A DNA stretch of 64,000 nt from Bradyrhizobium sp. (GCF_030646015.1 NZ_JAUSLT010000096.1:1-64000); one strand, 5' to 3'; positions 1-7,985 are shown, numbered from the stretch's first letter. Numbers and translations are program-made. The notes: generated by a model from the letters alone, not told the origin.

Positions 1-79
1 GCCGCAGGCTTTCGACAGTTTCGCTCGATGGAGCTCCGAGCCTCTTCTGCAGCTCTGCAACAAATGTGGGATCTTTCAT
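1..79 (-). CDS. N-terminal fragment of an unidentified protein, runs off the window
   Basis: An open frame starts with ATG at 79 on the minus strand and continues without a stop to the window edge (26 codons, beginning MKDPTFVAELQKRLG). A Shine-Dalgarno-like AAGGTG lies just upstream of the ATG. It is divergent from the small gene at 105. Only the first residues are visible, so no function can be assigned; a short intergenic start with a ribosome site is the only support. Confidence 0.4.
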   Translation of the reverse strand, partial: MKDPTFVAELQKRLGAPSSETVESLR

Positions 80-104
80 CTCGCACCTTCGATGAGGAAC
101 AGGA

Positions 105-290
105 ATGACATATACAGGCAAACGGGAAGGCTTGGCCCGAAAAGTCGATACCGCAGCGCAAGAGGCTGAGCGCCTCGGCTTGACTACAGCTACGTTGATA
201 CTCCGGATGGCCCGCCTGGAGATTGACCGGGCCGAACCCGATGAAGTTGAAAGTATGCCAAGGAACAACCCGCGCGGCAAGCCAAACTGA
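105..290 (+). CDS. small hypothetical protein
   Basis: A 61-residue frame starts at an ATG preceded by GAGGAACAGGA, an acceptable ribosome-binding site. The product is charged, soluble and probably helical (KVDTAAQEAERLGLTTATLILRMARLEID), without membrane segments or cysteines. I do not recognise the family. It is followed by a short GC hairpin at 384-402. An overlapping frame from 223 is rejected because it has no start signal. Confidence 0.45.
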   Translation: MTYTGKREGLARKVDTAAQEAERLGLTTATLILRMARLEIDRAEPDEVESMPRNNPRGKPN

Positions 291-383
291 TGACCGAAAA
301 GCGCCCTCAACAGCCAAATCATGCCAGATCGGGCTCCGACCTGGCGCTTGGGCGGGCCGGATTGTTCTGAATTGCACATCAGG

Positions 384-402
384 GGCCGCCTCGATGGCGG
401 CC
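384..402 (+). terminator. GC-rich hairpin, possible terminator
   Basis: GGCCGCC and GGCGGCC form a perfect 7-bp stem around TCGAT and are followed by TCTTCTC. The tail is only weakly T-rich, so termination is plausible but unproven. It sits between the small rightward gene and the convergent CoA-transferase. Confidence 0.35.
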
Positions 403-452
403 TCTTCTCATCCCGCATCTGGCGAACGGCACGTGCCCGTCGGGGGCCCCGC

Positions 453-1712
453 TCAGCCGACGTTTCGCATCGCTCCAAAAGCCCCCTTCTCGGCGAGCGC
501 TGCGATGCGGGCGTCGTCATAGCCGAGCGTCTTGCGCAGCACTTCCCTGGTGTGCTCGCCCAGCATCGGTGCTGCAACGGGATCGGCGACCGGCGTAAGG
601 CCGAGGCTGATCGGCTGCTCGATATGGGGCACGGTGCCCGCAGCCCGATGCGGGATCTGGCTGACGCGATGGCGTTGGCGTACTTCCGGCGAATTAAAGG
701 CTTCCTCGACGGTACGAAGGTAGCCGACGGGGATATTGGCCGACTTCATCTTCGTCACCCAGCTTTCGCGGCTGTCCCCGGCAAAAATCTCGTTGAGTAT
801 CGTGCGCAACTTGTCCTTGTTGGCCGTCCGCGAACGCCGGTCGGCGAATTCACCGCTGGCGAGATCGGGCCGGCCGAGCACGTCGACGACGAGGCGGCGA
901 TACAGCCGGTCATTGGCGCAGGCGATATAAAACGGCGCGTCGGCGGCATCGTAGAGCCCGACCGAGGGAGATCCGTTCGGCGAATTACCTTGGCGGCTGA
1001 ACCTCTCGCCCGTCATCAAATGGGCCATGCCGTAAAATCCCGTCATCCCCAGGGCCACGTCGAACAACGCCACCTCGACCTGCTGGCCGCGGCCGAGCCG
1101 GTCGCGGGCCAACAGTGCCAGCAGGATGGCATTGCAGGCCGACATGCCCGTCACCATGTCGATCGCGGGCGGCCCGGTTCGCACCGGCGGCCCGTCCGGA
1201 AAGCCGTTCAGCGACATGAAACCGCTCTCGGCCTGCGTGATCGGATCAAAGCCGGGACGGGATGCAAACGGTCCCTGGCGGCCGTAAGCCGAGATCGAGC
1301 AATAGACCAGCCGGGGATTGGCCGGCGCCACCGACGCATAGTCGAGGCCATATTTCTTCATCACGCTGGCGGAGAAGTTTTCCACCACCACGTCGGCCCG
1401 TGCGATCAATTCGCGCGCGACCTCGCACGCCGCCGGGTTGGTGAAGTCGAGAACGATGCCGCGCTTGTTGCGATTCAAGCTGATGAAGGCGGCGCTTTCC
1501 CCGGCGAGATCGGCGTGTTCATAGCTCCGCGTATCGTCGCCGCCATCCGGATTCTCGATCTTGATGACCTCGGCGCCGAAATCGGCAAGCGTTTGCGTGC
1601 AGGCCGGCCCGGCGACGACGCGGGTAAAATCGATCACCAGCAGCCCGTCAAGTGCGGTCGGCACGTCCTTCGCGCGCGGCGTGCGATCCGGTAATTGCGG
1701 TCTGGCGGTCAT
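453..1712 (-). CDS. CaiB/BaiF (class III) CoA-transferase
   Basis: This 419-residue protein matches the family III CoA-transferases, which move CoA between acyl-CoA donors and carboxylic acids through an aspartyl-CoA anhydride. The N-terminal Rossmann-like part reads LLVIDFTRVVAGPACTQTLA and is followed by the NRNKRGIVLDF segment. The catalytic aspartate is expected at D156 in PGFDPITQAESG. Length is normal for the family. It lies 148 bases downstream of, and in the same direction as, the TRAP transporter genes, which suggests it activates the acid that they import. The substrate cannot be read from the sequence. Confidence 0.88.
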   Translation of the reverse strand: MTARPQLPDRTPRAKDVPTALDGLLVIDFTRVVAGPACTQTLADFGAEVIKIENPDGGDDTRSYEHADLAGESAAFISLNRNKRGIVLDFTNPAACEVARELIARADVVVENFSASVMKKYGLDYASVAPANPRLVYCSISAYGRQGPFASRPGFDPITQAESGFMSLNGFPDGPPVRTGPPAIDMVTGMSACNAILLALLARDRLGRGQQVEVALFDVALGMTGFYGMAHLMTGERFSRQGNSPNGSPSVGLYDAADAPFYIACANDRLYRRLVVDVLGRPDLASGEFADRRSRTANKDKLRTILNEIFAGDSRESWVTKMKSANIPVGYLRTVEEAFNSPEVRQRHRVSQIPHRAAGTVPHIEQPISLGLTPVADPVAAPMLGEHTREVLRKTLGYDDARIAALAEKGAFGAMRNVG

Positions 1713-1860
1713 ACGGTCTGTCCTGGATGATTTCGACGGGCCGCCGATTGATAGCCCGGACGCTCATGGATGCGCAATCAACCCTGGCGCATGGATGCCC
1801 CGCTTCCGGCCATCGGCCGCCCCTCCGGATTCGCGTGAGCCTGACCAGCCGGATCCGCTG

Positions 1861-3180
1861 CTATTTCAGCATATCCGGCACGATCAGCCGCGGCAGGAAC
1901 AGCGAGACATCCGGCCAGATGATCAGCGCCGCCAGCACCAGCAGCATCGGTATCAGCATGATCACCGTGTCCTTGAGCGCATAGCGCAGCCGTACGCCCG
2001 CGATCGAGCACGCGATCAGGAGACACAGGCCATAGGGCGGCGTCACTAGTCCGAACGCCAGCGAAACAATCGAGATAATCGCGAATTGCACCGGGTGCAG
2101 ATCGACCGACCTTGCCAGTGGCTCCAGCACAGTGCCGACGATCACAATCGCCGGAATGGCATCGAGAAAGCAGCCGACGATCAGAAAACAGAACGCGATG
2201 AAGAAGCCCGCCGCGATCGGGCCCATGCCCCAGGTAGAGACATTCTCCAGCAGCGCCTGCGGAATCTTGTAGTAGGCCAGCAACCAGCCGAACGCGCTCG
2301 CCGTGCCGATGCAGAACAGCGCAACGCCGGCGAGCCGTCCGGTGTCGAGGAAGGCCTTGTAGAGTTCCTTGGCGCCGGTTTCCCGGTAAAAGAAGGTCGA
2401 CAGCGCCATGGAATACAGCACCGCGACGCAGGCGGACTCGGTCGCCGTGAACCAGCCGAGCAGGATGCCGCCGACGATGATGAACGGCGTCACCAGCGCC
2501 GGAATCGAGCGCCAGAGCGAGCACCGCATCTCTACCCAGCTCGATTTCGGATAGGTTGGATAACCACGGCGGACCGCATAAATATGCACGGTCGCCATCT
2601 GCGCGCCTGCGATCAGCAATCCCGGGACGATGCCGGCCAGATACATCGCGGCGATCGATGTCGAGATCAGCCCGCCCCACACGATCATCAGGATCGACGG
2701 CGGAATGATAACTGCAAGTACCGCCGACACAGCGGTAATGGCGATCGAGAACGAGAGGTCGTAACCCTCCTTGGTCTGGGCATCGATGAAGATTTTCGAC
2801 TGGCTCGCCGCGTCCGCCGTCGAGGAGCCGGAGATGCCGGCGAAGAACACGGAGAGCACGACATTAATCTGTGCCAGCGACCCCGGCCAATGCCCGACCA
2901 TCGCGCGCGAAAGCGCCACCAGCCGGTCGGTGATGCCGCCGATGCTCATCAGGTTCGCCGTCAACAGGAAGAACGGCACCGCCAGCAGAATGAAGGAATT
3001 GTAGGCGTTGAAGGTTTCCTGCGCGAGCATCATCATCGAAAGCCGCGGCTCGATCAGCAGGATCGGCAGGCAGGCGAGCCCGAGTGCGAAGGCGACCGGC
3101 ACACGCACGATGAGCAGCGCCACGAAAGTGCCGAACAGGACCATTGCGGCCTGCCCGGCGGAAAGAACGCTGCCACTCAT
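1861..3180 (-). CDS. dctM: TRAP transporter large permease (DctM family)
   Basis: The 439-residue product is a very hydrophobic membrane protein of the usual DctM length. It carries typical motifs such as FFLLTANLMSIGGITDRL, FFAGISGSSTADAASQSKIF and IIPPSILMIVWG. DctM is the 12-segment, ion-coupled transport subunit of TRAP importers. Its start codon overlaps the end of the small permease gene by four bases, so the two are translationally coupled. With the binding protein at 3771-4769 the importer is complete. Confidence 0.93.
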   Translation of the reverse strand: MSGSVLSAGQAAMVLFGTFVALLIVRVPVAFALGLACLPILLIEPRLSMMMLAQETFNAYNSFILLAVPFFLLTANLMSIGGITDRLVALSRAMVGHWPGSLAQINVVLSVFFAGISGSSTADAASQSKIFIDAQTKEGYDLSFSIAITAVSAVLAVIIPPSILMIVWGGLISTSIAAMYLAGIVPGLLIAGAQMATVHIYAVRRGYPTYPKSSWVEMRCSLWRSIPALVTPFIIVGGILLGWFTATESACVAVLYSMALSTFFYRETGAKELYKAFLDTGRLAGVALFCIGTASAFGWLLAYYKIPQALLENVSTWGMGPIAAGFFIAFCFLIVGCFLDAIPAIVIVGTVLEPLARSVDLHPVQFAIISIVSLAFGLVTPPYGLCLLIACSIAGVRLRYALKDTVIMLIPMLLVLAALIIWPDVSLFLPRLIVPDMLK

Positions 3181-3692
3181 CGTGCTGCCCCGAACAAGAC
3201 CCGCGCTTCATCGACGATCTGTTCGCCCGCGAACGCGATCCAGGTGAAACCCGCCACCGGCCAGGCGACGTGAATCAGCCAGAGCGGCAGGTCGGCCAGC
3301 TCCGAGGTTCGATTCCAGGCAAACCGCGTGAACTCGATGCCGGCCCATACGAACACCAGCGCCAGCGCCAGGATGCCGAACCGCGCCACGATCCGCACCG
3401 CGGCCTCCGACCGCCGCGACAAATCGGGCCAGACATCGACTTCGAAATGCTGCGCTTCCCTGACGCCGACCATCGCCCCGATCATGATCGTCCATACGAA
3501 CAGAAACCGCGCCATCTCCTCGGTCCAGATGTAGGACGGAATGAAAGGCGTGTAGCGCGAGATGATTTGCAGCGTGACCGGAATGATCAGGATACCGACG
3601 CAGGCTCCCAGCAGGATTTCCAGCAATTTGGCATAGCCGGCCGTCACGCGTCGCCACAGCGACGGGTGGGATGGCATCGGTATTTCGGTCAT
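3177..3692 (-). CDS. dctQ: TRAP transporter small permease (DctQ family)
   Basis: The product has four predicted transmembrane segments and the family pattern ISRY...IWTEEMARFLFVWTIMIGAMVGVREAQHFEVDV, which identifies the DctQ subunit of a TRAP importer. I place the start at ATG 3692 (MTEIPMPSH, about 171 residues). The longer frame would begin at 3728 inside a strong hairpin (3721-3746), which is an unlikely initiation site; an ATG at 3716 is a second alternative. The 3' end overlaps dctM. Confidence 0.88.
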   Translation of the reverse strand: MTEIPMPSHPSLWRRVTAGYAKLLEILLGACVGILIIPVTLQIISRYTPFIPSYIWTEEMARFLFVWTIMIGAMVGVREAQHFEVDVWPDLSRRSEAAVRIVARFGILALALVFVWAGIEFTRFAWNRTSELADLPLWLIHVAWPVAGFTWIAFAGEQIVDEARVLFGAAR

Positions 3693-3720
3693 GGGCCCCC
3701 GCGCAGATACAGTCATCAAG

Positions 3721-3746
3721 CGGGGCAAGCCGCGAGGCTTGCCCCG
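3721..3746 (-). terminator. intercistronic hairpin between TRAP binding protein and permease genes
   Basis: CGGGGCAAGCC and GGCTTGCCCCG form a perfect 11-bp stem with a four-base loop, placed 24 bases after the binding-protein stop. There is no T-run, so it may be an mRNA-stabilising or attenuating element that keeps binding-protein expression above permease expression. That is inference from position. Confidence 0.6.
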
Positions 3747-3770
3747 AATTCTCGTTCAGTGATTTCTGGT

Positions 3771-4769
3771 TCAGGCGACGTTGATCTTTTCAAAAATGGC
3801 TTCGGCACCGATCTCCTTGGCGTAGCCAGCCATTACGGGATCGGTAAGCTTCTTCATCGCGTCGCGCTCCTCGAACGGAACCCGCTTGAGCTTGCCGGCC
3901 TTCTCCAGGGCATCGAGCTTGATGACTTCCTCGCTCGACTCGAGCTGCCGGCCGAAATCGCCGGCCTCCTTGCCCGCCTTCATGATCGCGTCCTGCAAGT
4001 CCTTGGGCAGAGTCTTGAGCGTCTTGACCGAGAAGCAGATCGGACGGATCGACACCGCATGCTGGGTCAGATTGAGGTGCGGCGCGACTTCGTAGAACTT
4101 CATCGCCTCGACCCCCGCCGCCTCGTTTTCTCCCGCCGAAATCACGCCGTTCTGAATGGCGTTGTAGACCTCATTATAGGCAATGACCGTCGGAGACATG
4201 CCGGCGGCCGCGAATGTCTTCGACCAGATCGGCGCGCCCTGCACGCGTACCTTGAGGCCCTTGATATCGGCCAGATTCCTGAGCGGCTTGTTGGCGAAGA
4301 TATTGCGGATGCCGCCGCCGGCATAACCGATCAGTACCACCTCGGCCTTCCCGGCGACTTCGTCGGCGATCGGCGCCAGGATGTTCGCTGCAACGACCTT
4401 GTTCATGTGCTCGATGCCCTTGAAGACGAACGGAGCATCGATGAACGGGGCCGCCTTGGCGAAGGTCGACATGTGGGCGGGGGAGACGATGCCGTAATCG
4501 ACCGCCTTGCCCTGCGACATGTACTCGAAATACTGCTTCTCGAGACCAAGCGATGAATTCTTGTGTAGCGTAAAATTGACCGGCTTGCCGTAATATTTCT
4601 TCACCAGCTCTTCAAACCTGACCAGAGCCTTGGTGAAGGCGTGATCATCGTTGAACTGCACCGCGCCGTTCAGCGTGACGGGCGCCTGCGCCTTCAGGAT
4701 CGATGGCATGCCGAGCACGCCAGCGGCGGCAGTTGCACCGAGCCCGGCGAGTACTGTTCTGCGCTTCAT
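3771..4769 (-). CDS. dctP: TRAP transporter solute-binding protein (DctP family)
   Basis: A 332-residue periplasmic binding protein. The start at 4769 is chosen because GGGGAGGAACCT precedes it and the N-terminus MKRRTVLAGLGATAAAGVLG is a secretion signal with adjacent arginines. Mature sequence begins near AQAPVTLNG. The DctP signature region LKVRVQGAPIWSKTFAAAGMSP contains the arginine that normally salt-bridges a ligand carboxylate, so an organic acid substrate is likely. It is first in a leftward operon with dctQ, dctM and a CoA-transferase. Confidence 0.92.
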   Translation of the reverse strand: MKRRTVLAGLGATAAAGVLGMPSILKAQAPVTLNGAVQFNDDHAFTKALVRFEELVKKYYGKPVNFTLHKNSSLGLEKQYFEYMSQGKAVDYGIVSPAHMSTFAKAAPFIDAPFVFKGIEHMNKVVAANILAPIADEVAGKAEVVLIGYAGGGIRNIFANKPLRNLADIKGLKVRVQGAPIWSKTFAAAGMSPTVIAYNEVYNAIQNGVISAGENEAAGVEAMKFYEVAPHLNLTQHAVSIRPICFSVKTLKTLPKDLQDAIMKAGKEAGDFGRQLESSEEVIKLDALEKAGKLKRVPFEERDAMKKLTDPVMAGYAKEIGAEAIFEKINVA

Positions 4770-4945
4770 AGGTTCCTCCCCTGATACCCATCCCTTGTTG
4801 TCGGGATTTTGGGTGTTCGCAGCATGACTGCAATTGCCAAGCGTACGCAAGAGCGGGGGGCGATGGAAGCCGATTTTTGGCGTCGGCGGAGAGAAGGCAA
4901 TCCCGGCGCGCCGATCAACGGCAAGACACGCTATTGCGGTGCACA

Positions 4946-5497
4946 CTACCGCTTCTCCGTCGCGAACCCGTAAATCAGAGCGAGCCGGTCGAGACATTCC
5001 CGAAACCTGCGCACGAAATAGTCCTTCCAGCGCTGCGCACGCAATCCGCGCCGTTCTCCGACCTGTTCCATCGTCATGCCCTGGATCAGGACGTCATGCA
5101 CCAGTGCCGCGCCATCGGCACCGAGTTCGCGCTCGGCACGGTTCAGCCGCAGCACCGCCTTGCGCTGGCCTTCGGTAATGGGCTCCCGCGTTTGACCACC
5201 ATCGACATATTCCCGGGTCGGATCGACCGCCTGTGGGCCGCGCTCGGCCTTTTCCCAATCGGCCTGAAAGGCCCGCCCGCCCTGATATTGCGCTTCGTCG
5301 ACGTGGCGATGCGAATGCATGCGGCCCAGTGGATCGTTGCGGATCGAGCGCAGGGTGACGATCTTGTCGCCCGGTTCCAGACCGAGGGGATCGTCCACTT
5401 CAACCGCGGCCACTTCCGCGTTACGCGGCAGATCGCGGGACCGCCGGTCATGTATCTTTGCCGGATCGTGCGGCTTTCTGCGTTTGGCCCGTGCCAT
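4946..5497 (-). CDS. conserved hypothetical protein (DUF6456-like)
   Basis: A 183-residue soluble protein with a basic N-terminus (MARAKRRKPHDPAKIHDRRSRD) and a C-terminal helical part (LNRAERELGADGAALVHDVLIQGMTMEQVGERRGL...YFVRRFRECLDRLALIYG) that reads like a sigma-4 or HTH-type DNA-binding region. It resembles alphaproteobacterial DUF6456-type proteins, but I cannot confirm membership. It follows the GcrA-like gene by 50 bases on the same strand and probably shares its promoter, which contains repressor-like operators. Confidence 0.65.
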   Translation of the reverse strand: MARAKRRKPHDPAKIHDRRSRDLPRNAEVAAVEVDDPLGLEPGDKIVTLRSIRNDPLGRMHSHRHVDEAQYQGGRAFQADWEKAERGPQAVDPTREYVDGGQTREPITEGQRKAVLRLNRAERELGADGAALVHDVLIQGMTMEQVGERRGLRAQRWKDYFVRRFRECLDRLALIYGFATEKR

Positions 5498-5547
5498 GTT
5501 TCATTTCTCCATTCGTAAGATCGGATTTGCCGGCCAGGCGATCATGG

Positions 5548-6072
5548 TCATGCCGCCGCCACCAGCCGCAGGGCCACCGGGATAGCTGCGCGTTCGGAGG
5601 CAGTGCCGGGACCACGGGTCAGGTGAAAATGCCCGGGGCAGTAGCTCGAGCCCTCGCGTTGCGGGTGACCGCAGAAAGTGATGGGCTCGTCCTCGGCGTC
5701 GCCGCCATAGGGATACCGGCAATCGCCGGTTTCCAGGTCGATCACCGACAAATGTCGCGGCATGATCTGGACGCAGCGGAGCTCGACGCGGCGCGGCCGT
5801 TCGACAGCCGGCGGCTCCGGCTTCGATTCGACCAAGCGCTCGTGATTTTTGTTGGAACGCGGCGGTTTTGACACCTTCGGTACCCTCGACAGTCGCTTCG
5901 ACCGGTCGAGGACCGCAAGCCCCATCCGTTTCGCGCGCCCGATCGTGGCATTGCGCGAATACGCGGCGCCATACCTGGCATTGATCGCATCGGCGGCTTG
6001 GGCAAAGGACAGGCCTCTTGCGAGGTATTCCCGCAACGCGTCGCAATGTTCGGGGGGCCAGTTGATCTGCAT
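5548..6072 (-). CDS. GcrA family regulator
   Basis: A 174-residue member of the GcrA family, which binds DNA and sigma-70 and activates cell-cycle promoters in alphaproteobacteria. The N-terminal HTH is WPPEHCDALREYLARGLSFAQAADAINARYG...NATIGRAKRMGL. The C-terminal cysteine/histidine region TGDCRYPYGG...FCGHPQREGSSYCPGHF matches the sigma-interacting domain. It looks like an accessory paralogue rather than the housekeeping gcrA, because of its regulatory setting: its promoter region carries palindromes matching those of the divergent S24 repressor. Confidence 0.85.
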   Translation of the reverse strand: MQINWPPEHCDALREYLARGLSFAQAADAINARYGAAYSRNATIGRAKRMGLAVLDRSKRLSRVPKVSKPPRSNKNHERLVESKPEPPAVERPRRVELRCVQIMPRHLSVIDLETGDCRYPYGGDAEDEPITFCGHPQREGSSYCPGHFHLTRGPGTASERAAIPVALRLVAAA

Positions 6073-6120
6073 GGTTTTATCTTCCCGTCGGATGAGGGAT
6101 CGCCTGCCTTCTGATCCAAT

Positions 6121-6135
6121 TTCCGATATACCGAA
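6121..6135. promoter_or_regulatory. operator-like palindrome O1, GcrA-side promoter
   Basis: TTCCGATATACCGAA fits the 15-bp consensus TTCYGAWATTCGGAA. On the minus strand a TTGACA (complement of 6141-6146) lies five bases before it, so the site occupies the -35/-10 spacer of the promoter for the GcrA-like gene. Confidence 0.6.
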
Positions 6136-6152
6136 TTAAATGTCAAGCGTTA

Positions 6153-6167
6153 TTCTGATATTCGTAA
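6153..6167. promoter_or_regulatory. operator-like palindrome O2
   Basis: TTCTGATATTCGTAA is a slightly degenerate copy of the same 15-bp palindrome, located between the two divergent promoters and next to the minus-strand TTGACA. Confidence 0.55.
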
Positions 6168-6176
6168 TTGCAATAG

Positions 6177-6191
6177 TTCTGAAATTCGGAA
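6177..6191. promoter_or_regulatory. operator-like palindrome O3, repressor promoter
   Basis: TTCTGAAATTCGGAA lies three bases after TTGCAA (6168-6173), a -35-like element, and just before AAGAAT (6191-6196), a -10-like element. This is the position expected for autoregulation of the S24 repressor gene that starts at 6224. Confidence 0.6.
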
Positions 6192-6223
6192 AGAATGTGG
6201 CATGTTGGATAACGGGGTGCGAT

Positions 6224-6844
6224 ATGCTGGATGTCGATTTGATAGAGCGGGCGCTGAAAAAAACAGGCAAGTCCAAGGGCGGTCTGGCGGAGGCAATGGG
6301 CGTGCGGCCGGGAGCCGTCTCGGAAATCCTGTCCGGAATACGCCTGATCAAGGCGTCCGAAATTCCGCTGATTACCGACTACCTCCACCTGAACTCGGTG
6401 CCGATCATGGGCCGCGTCGGCGCCGGGGCGGTGATTGAGCCGGAGCATGAGCAGGTGCCCCCGGAAGGCCTCGGCGAGGTCGAACTGCCCTTCCCTATTT
6501 CGGAGGAAACCATCGCCTTTGAGGTGACCGGCGATTCCATGCTGCCCAAATATGAAAACGGCGACATTATCGTTGTTTTCAAGGAGCAGCGGCATCCTGT
6601 CTCGAGCTTCTACGGCGAAGAGGCCGCTGTGCGGCTGAAAACCGGCGAGCGCTACCTGAAAACCATCGAGCGCGGCAAATCCCCCGCCCAGGTCAATCTC
6701 ACCAGCTTCAACGCCAAGGCGATCAACGGGGTGAAGCTGGACTGGATCGGCGAGATCTATCTTACCCTGCCAAAGGGCCAGATCGAGCGCCTGCGGGCCA
6801 AGGCCGCCGCCCGGGCGCGCAAGGCGGCCAAAGCCCAGAAGTAA
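6224..6844 (+). CDS. S24-family self-cleaving transcriptional repressor (LexA/CI-like)
   Basis: A 206-residue protein with an N-terminal XRE-type HTH (about residues 5-52) and a C-terminal S24 peptidase domain. The expected cleavage bond is Ala67-Gly68 in GRVGAGAVIEP, the nucleophile is Ser105 in VTGDSMLPKYENGD, and the general base is Lys146 in TGERYLKTIERG. The start at 6224 is preferred because the longer frame from 6140 would run through three operator-like palindromes. Such repressors are inactivated when RecA filaments stimulate self-cleavage. It is divergent from the GcrA-like operon. The lysine/alanine-rich tail is unremarkable. It could be a prophage-derived regulator, although no phage structural genes are nearby. 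Confidence 0.88.
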   Translation: MLDVDLIERALKKTGKSKGGLAEAMGVRPGAVSEILSGIRLIKASEIPLITDYLHLNSVPIMGRVGAGAVIEPEHEQVPPEGLGEVELPFPISEETIAFEVTGDSMLPKYENGDIIVVFKEQRHPVSSFYGEEAAVRLKTGERYLKTIERGKSPAQVNLTSFNAKAINGVKLDWIGEIYLTLPKGQIERLRAKAAARARKAAKAQK

Positions 6845-6951
6845 GCCCCCCGAATCGGCGGAGCCGTAGCTGGCGATTCGCGCCGGCGCAGGGCCAAATT
6901 GCGTCGACCGCCGCCAGATTTCTTATTTTGCGAATTTTTAACTTGACTGAT

Positions 6952-6966
6952 TTCCGATTTTCGGAA
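6952..6966. promoter_or_regulatory. operator-like palindrome O4 upstream of the 7013 gene
   Basis: TTCCGATTTTCGGAA is a perfect 6+3+6 palindrome. TTGACT (6943-6948) stands three bases before it and AATACC (6966-6971) follows at a 17-base spacing, so the site fills the spacer of a promoter reading toward the gene at 7013. It matches O1-O3 and suggests the S24 repressor also controls that gene. Confidence 0.62.
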
Positions 6967-7012
6967 ATACCATAACATCATTTGCCGTGGCCGGCGCGAG
7001 GCCTGAGGGTCC

Positions 7013-7288
7013 ATGCAGTATTTCGTCGTGATGATCGACTATGGGCGGCGCGGGCGGGAGGCGATTGTCGATCCTGAAATCACGCGACGCGAAGTCATCT
7101 CGCGGGTGGCGTCGGGCGAATACAACAACATCAGCTTCATCCACGAGGTCGCCGACACCTCGGTCGACGATGTCACGGCGGAAATCCTCGCCGAGGCAGC
7201 CGTTCCCGAGATCCAGACGTCTGACGCGAATCCGCAGGCCAGCCGTTTCGATCACGCCCGCGACCTCAGGAAGCACGAGCTTGTTTGA
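7013..7288 (+). CDS. small hypothetical protein under an operator-containing promoter
   Basis: A 91-residue acidic, soluble protein (MQYFVVMIDYGRRGREAIVDPEITRREVISRVASGEYNNISFIHEV). I believe similar short proteins are common in Bradyrhizobium, but no function is known to me. The start is the first ATG downstream of the promoter/operator at 6943-6971. It may belong to the regulon of the S24 repressor at 6224. Confidence 0.65.
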   Translation: MQYFVVMIDYGRRGREAIVDPEITRREVISRVASGEYNNISFIHEVADTSVDDVTAEILAEAAVPEIQTSDANPQASRFDHARDLRKHELV

Positions 7289-7483
7289 TCGAAGCGAAGG
7301 CCGTGCCGGACCGCAGCGGTAAATTTGCCGGCTGATTTTCGATGTTACCACAAAGCCACATGCGCCAGGATTGTGCGACCGTTCTTTGTCCGTTCGCAAG
7401 AGTTGATGAAGAGCATCCGGCCAACGCGGTAAGTTACGTTGGGGTTGAATCTACCGTGCTTCCGCTGCGTAAGGAGAGCCGAC

Positions 7484-7678
7484 ATGCCAGCCTACATCCA
7501 GCATCACGAAGCTGAGACCGCGCCGATCATCTGCCCCGGCTGTATAGGACTACTCCCGATGTTCGTGAGGGAGGTCGAGCCGCATTGGAGCATGGCGAAG
7601 ATCGACTTCATCTACGAGTGCTCCGATTGCGGCGCCGAAGTCAGGCAGACCATTACCAAACCGGAACGACGGCATTAA
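7484..7678 (+). CDS. small zinc-ribbon-like protein
   Basis: A 64-residue protein starting at 7484, where AAGGAG gives a good ribosome-binding site. Two CxxC pairs (CPGC near residue 18 and CSDCG near residue 46) are spaced like a zinc ribbon. The longer upstream frame is not used. Function is unknown; such proteins are often nucleic-acid or protein-binding accessories. Confidence 0.65.
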   Translation: MPAYIQHHEAETAPIICPGCIGLLPMFVREVEPHWSMAKIDFIYECSDCGAEVRQTITKPERRH

Positions 7679-7808
7679 CGCGTTCACGCCGCCGGCTGTT
7701 CGAGGACGAAAAGCGCGCTCCAGTGGGCGCGACCTATACAACTGATGACTCGCTCCCTCGGGCGCAGCGTTCAACGCTTCCGCCGCTACAACGTCGCGGG
7801 CGCTCGCA

Positions 7809-7985
7809 TTAGCGGGCAGCGGCCATATCGAGGTTGCATTCCCTGAAGTGGAACGCAATTTCATCGAGCGCGCATTGCTCCCACTCTGCCGCCTTCGCCA
7901 GCCAGAAATTCTTGCGCTCGGAATCCCGCAAAGCACGCTCCCGGCAAAAAAATTCCTGGTTGCGAATCTCAACGAGCCTCTTCAT
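7809..7985 (-). CDS. small hypothetical protein
   Basis: A 58-residue helical, charged protein (MKRLVEIRNQEFFCRERALRDSERKNFWLAKAAEWEQ...). The start is ATG 7985 after AGGGAGTGGAG; a GTG three codons upstream is less likely because it lies inside that ribosome site. Short proteins of this kind recur in Bradyrhizobium genomes to my knowledge, but their role is unknown. Confidence 0.6.
   Translation of the reverse strand: MKRLVEIRNQEFFCRERALRDSERKNFWLAKAAEWEQCALDEIAFHFRECNLDMAAAR

Noticed and set aside
321..1694. Long plus-strand open frame opposite the CoA-transferase
   Set aside because: It mirrors the minus-strand gene, is rich in Arg/Gly/His as expected of GC-rich antisense frames, and has no family motif or ribosome site.
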